DNA of 8,696 bases, taken from assembly GCA_023131935.1 (NCBI GenBank), contig JAGLYY010000171.1:1-8696 (forward strand), written 5' to 3'. The notes under the pieces are model-generated. The model was given only the letters and a program-made list of their open reading frames with translations, had not been told where the DNA came from and did no database searches. The translations under genes were made by a program, and so were the position numbers. This document shows, piece after piece, positions 6,317 through 8,696 of this stretch. Each line of letters starts with the position of its first letter. The stretch's first letter is position 1. This DNA comes from Spirochaetales bacterium. Its GTDB lineage: Bacteria > Spirochaetota > Spirochaetia > JAGLYY01.

Positions 6317-7237
6317 TCATACTATCAGAATTTCTTCCAATTGGGAAAGGCGGGTTATGATTCGGTCAGGCGTGATAGAATTGCATCTTCCATCTTCTTC
6401 TCTTAGCCTGAGGGAACGGAGGTCTCCGGCGAAAAGACATGTCTTCAGGCCGGCATGAGCGGCTGTCCGGATATCATTAAGCATATCGTTTCCGATATAC
6501 AGGGTCTCATCAGGATCTATTCCCCGTTCCTCAAGTTCTTTTGTAAGGGGCAGGAAAAGTTCGGGAGATGGTTTCGCTCTGCCATGCTGAAAGGAGTAGA
6601 CACAGAGGTCCGATACAAAACCCAGATCTTCCGGGAGCTTATTAAGAAAAAATCGAAAGAGCAGGGGAGAGTAGAACTGCGCGTTTGAGACAATTCCGAG
6701 TAGCAATTCCCTCCGTTGTAAATTTTCGAGCATCTCGGCGATCCCCGGCATCGGCCAGACATTATTTGAAAGAACTTCATAACTTTGGGCGAGCAGAACC
6801 AATTCCTGTTCTCCAGGAAGGGAACACAGGGACCCCCGTTGCAATAGCTTTGTACAAATTTTCTGCCAGATTTCCAGAATATTCACCTCAGGAGAATCTA
6901 TGCCCAACTCTTTGCTTTCACGATGACTCTGATTGATTGTTTTTAGGTATAAATCAAATATACCTGAAAGATCATTGAAAACAATATCAGCCTCTTGAAA
7001 AGCCTGCGTGAAAAGCTCTTCCCGGCCCCCCTCTTCTGCAGTACCAATATCACCGGACTGAGAGATGAAAAGAGTGCCGTAGATGTCAAATATTACCGCT
7101 TTTATTCCCGGCAGGGGGGAAAGATCCGGTTTGACTCCGGTAATGAGAGGTTCGAGTGGTTTCGCGTACTTTTTTAGAACAGAAGTGAGGGATGAAACAA
7201 GATAGGGGGATTCATGAAATTGGGGAAAGCTTGACAT
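6317..7237 (-). CDS. HAD-superfamily hydrolase
   Basis: This is a haloacid-dehalogenase-fold hydrolase, most likely a cytoplasmic phosphatase of unknown substrate. Numbering from the ATG at 7237 (306 residues), motif I is FDIYGTLF with the nucleophile D51, followed two residues later by Y53 instead of the commoner second aspartate. Motif II is VSNAQ (S184), motif III the lysine in RAKPSPELF (K222), and motif IV GNDMLND with D251 and D255. A cap insert of about 110 residues lies between motifs I and II. The DxYGT form of motif I occurs in many family members, including dehalogenase-like ones, so phosphatase activity is not assured. About 45 residues precede motif I, longer than in minimal family members. 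The ATG is preferred over an adjacent in-frame TTG at 7240. There is no Shine-Dalgarno, and a strong -10 ends 7 nt before the ATG. It is the first gene of a HAD, SPFH-like, HIT operon. Confidence 0.9.
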   Translation of the reverse strand: MSSFPQFHESPYLVSSLTSVLKKYAKPLEPLITGVKPDLSPLPGIKAVIFDIYGTLFISQSGDIGTAEEGGREELFTQAFQEADIVFNDLSGIFDLYLKTINQSHRESKELGIDSPEVNILEIWQKICTKLLQRGSLCSLPGEQELVLLAQSYEVLSNNVWPMPGIAEMLENLQRRELLLGIVSNAQFYSPLLFRFFLNKLPEDLGFVSDLCVYSFQHGRAKPSPELFLPLTKELEERGIDPDETLYIGNDMLNDIRTAAHAGLKTCLFAGDLRSLRLREEDGRCNSITPDRIITRLSQLEEILIV

Positions 7238-7244
7238 CAAAACA

Positions 7245-7274
7245 ATTGTAGAAGAAAAGGAATGCTCTTTTCAA
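7245..7274 (-). promoter_or_regulatory. Sigma-70-like promoter of the HAD operon
   Basis: On the minus strand, TTGAAA (7274-7269), 18 bp, then TACAAT (7250-7245): five of six matches in each box. The -10 ends 7 nt before the HAD ATG (7237), so the mRNA would start at or next to the start codon. It is back-to-back with the divergent promoter at 7289-7317. Confidence 0.7.
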
Positions 7275-7288
7275 GGCAATTCGTTATA

Positions 7289-7317
7289 AAGACAAACAAC
7301 CCAACAGTTGATATAAT
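7289..7317 (+). promoter_or_regulatory. Sigma-70-like promoter of the membrane protein/map unit
   Basis: AAGACA (7289-7294; 4 of 6), 17 bp, then a perfect TATAAT (7312-7317). Six bases separate the -10 from the ATG at 7324, which again predicts a leaderless transcript. Only 14 bp separate its -35 from the -35 of the divergent HAD promoter, so the two could interfere or share a regulator. Confidence 0.75.
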
Positions 7318-7323
7318 TGATGT

Positions 7324-7647
7324 ATGAAAGGGAAAGGTCTGTGGCTTCCATCTGTTGTGGGACGGATGTGTTTATTTCTGTTTTTTCTCCTCGTAGTGAT
7401 TCTTCTGCTTTATCTTCTGGGAAATTTTCAAGATTTTCTCGATTCAACCCTCATTATGCTGCTCAACCTTTTCCAGGTAGCCTCGATTATGTACCTTGTC
7501 AGCTCCCTCTATTATGGAGGTCTTCAAATATTTTTTGCGATACGTCAAAAGAGGATTGCAATTCTTTCCTTCCTCCTTAATCTTGGGGGATTCCTGTTTA
7601 TCGCGGTTTCCTTCATATTTGTGAAATTTCTCTATTCATGGCTCTGA
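7324..7647 (+). CDS. Small three-helix integral membrane protein, function unknown
   Basis: This is a 107-residue, very hydrophobic protein that I cannot assign to a family. Three membrane segments are visible at about 15-33, 43-62 and 79-104, separated by short loops (GNFQDFLDS at 33-41 and AIRQKR at 72-77). The basic second loop and basic N-terminus (KGKG) allow a topology guess but do not settle it. No cysteine pairs, catalytic motifs or signal peptidase site are seen. The ATG has no Shine-Dalgarno but lies 6 nt after a consensus -10. An internal ATG at 7366 also lacks a well-spaced ribosome site. The map gene follows after 23 bp in the same direction, which suggests co-transcription. Codon use and the near-absence of charged residues in the helices support a real gene; another frame here is open only to 7580 and reads as non-protein. 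Confidence 0.75.
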   Translation: MKGKGLWLPSVVGRMCLFLFFLLVVILLLYLLGNFQDFLDSTLIMLLNLFQVASIMYLVSSLYYGGLQIFFAIRQKRIAILSFLLNLGGFLFIAVSFIFVKFLYSWL

Positions 7648-7670
7648 TATCAAAGCCGATGATGTAGTAG

Positions 7671-8426
7671 ATGAGAATTCCCGACATACCCTTTAAAACT
7701 TCTCTTGAAGTTTCTAGAATGAGAATCCCCGCCAAATTGGCGGATCGGATACTTAAAGAGATAAAAGAATACATCCTTCCCGGAGTAGCTCTTGCGGAGC
7801 TTGATAAGATCTGTAGAGAGAAGATTATAGAGGGGAATGGGATTCCGGCTCTCTACGATTATCGGGGATTTCCGGGTGCGGTATGTATCTCGGTTAATAA
7901 TGTTGTCGCCCATGGTGTCCCGGGTAATTATATCCTGAAGACAGGAGATATCCTCACCATAGACCTCGCCCTGTCCATTAACGGGTGGTTCGGCGATTGT
8001 GCCCGAACCTACATCGTTGGAGGGGGAAATCCCGACACAAAACGACTGAAAAAAGCTGCATACATGGCAACGCAGGCGGGGATAGCAGCAGCAAAGGCGG
8101 GGGGAAGATTTGGGGACATAGGTGAAGCGATTGATTCAATTGCCCGGCGATACGGTTGTTCGGTTATTGAAACCCTTGTAGGTCATGGGATTGGGAGAGA
8201 TCTTCACGAAGATCCCGTCGTACCAAATACAGGATTGAAGGGGACAGGGCTTCCCATTGTATCAGGTCTTGTTTTTACTATTGAACCGATTCTTTGTTTA
8301 GGAAAGGGGGAATATCACATTCTGGATGATGGATTTACGATTGTAACCTCCGACGGAAGTCTCTGCGCGCAGTATGAGGAAACTGTAGCGTTATTCAGTG
8401 ATCATACAGAAGTATTGACGCGATGA
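7671..8426 (+). CDS. map: Methionine aminopeptidase, type I
   Basis: This cytoplasmic metalloenzyme removes the initiator methionine from nascent proteins after deformylation. All five metal ligands of the pita-bread fold are visible: D98 (TIDLAL), D109 (FGDCARTY), H172 (VGHGIG), E205 (FTIEP) and E236 (AQYEETVAL). The substrate-side histidines H81 (VVAHGVP) and H179 (LHEDP) are also present. At 251 residues it matches the bacterial type Ia enzyme, with no zinc-finger or SH3-binding extension. The ATG at 7671 follows two in-frame stop codons directly (TAG TAG ATG), so no earlier start is possible there. No clear Shine-Dalgarno is present, so translation may rely on coupling to the membrane protein gene 23 bp upstream. 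Essential in most bacteria. Confidence 0.97.
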   Translation: MRIPDIPFKTSLEVSRMRIPAKLADRILKEIKEYILPGVALAELDKICREKIIEGNGIPALYDYRGFPGAVCISVNNVVAHGVPGNYILKTGDILTIDLALSINGWFGDCARTYIVGGGNPDTKRLKKAAYMATQAGIAAAKAGGRFGDIGEAIDSIARRYGCSVIETLVGHGIGRDLHEDPVVPNTGLKGTGLPIVSGLVFTIEPILCLGKGEYHILDDGFTIVTSDGSLCAQYEETVALFSDHTEVLTR

Positions 8427-8528
8427 ACTAATGCTGTATCCCTCCCCGCGGTGAACGAATCATCGGCAAGGCTGTATACGGTTTTTTTATCAAAAGGCAT
8501 ACATTGATGATAGGTGAACCTTCTTCAG

Positions 8529-8550
8529 AGGTCAAGGAAATGATCTTTTT
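8529..8550 (+). terminator. Weak possible intrinsic terminator after map
   Basis: AGGTCA (8529-8534), loop AGGAAA, TGATCT (8541-8546), then four T. The stem is only 6 bp with one G-U pair, extendable by two weaker pairs at the cost of the T-run. It is the best-placed candidate between map and the tRNA promoter, but stability is low. Confidence 0.3.
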
Positions 8551-8561
8551 CGCTTAGCCCG

Positions 8562-8590
8562 TTGACAAAATGCCGATATTTCCCTATTTT
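8562..8590 (+). promoter_or_regulatory. Sigma-70 promoter of tRNA-Thr
   Basis: A perfect TTGACA (8562-8567), 17 bp, then TATTTT (8585-8590; 4 of 6). Transcription would begin near 8597, leaving a 5' leader of about 26 nt for RNase P to remove. The tRNA gene therefore does not depend on map transcription. Confidence 0.8.
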
Positions 8591-8622
8591 ACTGCCATAT
8601 CGTTCTGAAACGAAAGGTATGT

Positions 8623-8696
8623 GCCACCTTAGCTCAGCTGGCCAGAGCACGTGACTTGTAATCTCGGGGTCGTCAGTTCGAATCTGACAGGTGGCT
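8623..8696 (+). tRNA. tRNA-Thr(UGU)
   Basis: The 74 bases fold as a full cloverleaf. The acceptor is GCCACCT with AGGTGGC (7 bp), the D-stem GCTC/GAGC with GG in the loop, the anticodon loop CTTGTAA with anticodon TGT (8657-8659), and the T-arm GTCAG-TTCGAAT-CTGAC. The discriminator is T at 8696. Anticodon UGU reads threonine ACA and, by wobble, other ACN codons. The anticodon stem (CGTGA/TCTCG) has one T-T mismatch at its central pair (8652 and 8664). The window ends at the discriminator, so whether CCA is encoded cannot be seen. Confidence 0.96.

Noticed and set aside
7317..7580. Overlapping frame starting a few bases before the small membrane protein
   Set aside because: Its translation is cysteine/serine-rich without structure, while the frame at 7324 gives three clean membrane helices.
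8449..8488. Hairpin CGGTGA/TCATCG followed by a seven-T run, as a terminator for map
   Set aside because: The stem has a G-U pair and ends at 8465, whereas the T-run starts at 8482. A 16-nt gap does not fit intrinsic termination.
1..8696. CRISPR arrays, insertion sequences, phage genes or defence systems
   Set aside because: No spaced direct repeats, transposase or integrase motifs, terminal inverted repeats or defence-type domains were seen on either strand.

Overview
The window looks like chromosomal DNA of a free-living-type spirochaete (Spirochaetales/Spirochaetia). The strongest evidence is a 290-residue flagellin that has the compact periplasmic FlaB architecture, with no variable outer domain. 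It lies next to a 588-residue helical protein of a type I associate with spirochaetes. Gene order is dense, with abutting or overlapping genes in three small transcription units, and nothing points to phage, plasmid or insertion sequences.

Layout. Positions 32-1384 (minus) hold a CCA-adding/poly(A)-polymerase-family tRNA nucleotidyltransferase with its own promoter just upstream. Positions 1421-1469 carry a strong intrinsic terminator for the flagellin gene at 1494-2366 (minus). The flaB leader (2367-2413) has a sigma-28-like promoter and two consecutive hairpins that each show a GGA motif in the loop, the second being the Shine-Dalgarno itself. This is the architecture of a CsrA-repressed flagellin mRNA. 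Divergent from flaB is a two-gene plus-strand unit: thiamine pyrophosphokinase (2546-3169), overlapping by 4 bp a DUF5312-like protein (3166-4932). That unit converges with, and overlaps by 21 bp, a three-gene minus-strand operon read from 7237 down to 4912: HAD hydrolase, membrane-anchored SPFH/band-7-like protein, HIT-family hydrolase. Divergent from the HAD gene is a plus-strand unit with a small three-helix membrane protein (7324-7647) and type I methionine aminopeptidase (7671-8426). A tRNA-Thr(UGU) with its own sigma-70 promoter ends exactly at the window edge (8623-8696).

Most genes are housekeeping: tRNA 3'-end maturation, thiamine diphosphate formation, N-terminal methionine removal and nucleotide or phosphate-ester hydrolysis. 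The more unusual content is regulatory. Besides the CsrA-type flaB leader, three unrelated genes (CCA enzyme, HAD, small membrane protein) lack a Shine-Dalgarno and have a sigma-70-like -10 element ending only 6-7 nt before a start codon, as expected for leaderless mRNAs. The thiN catalytic loop contains a nine-G homopolymer that could slip. I found no clearly new multi-gene system; the flaB leader and the leaderless-gene pattern are the best leads.
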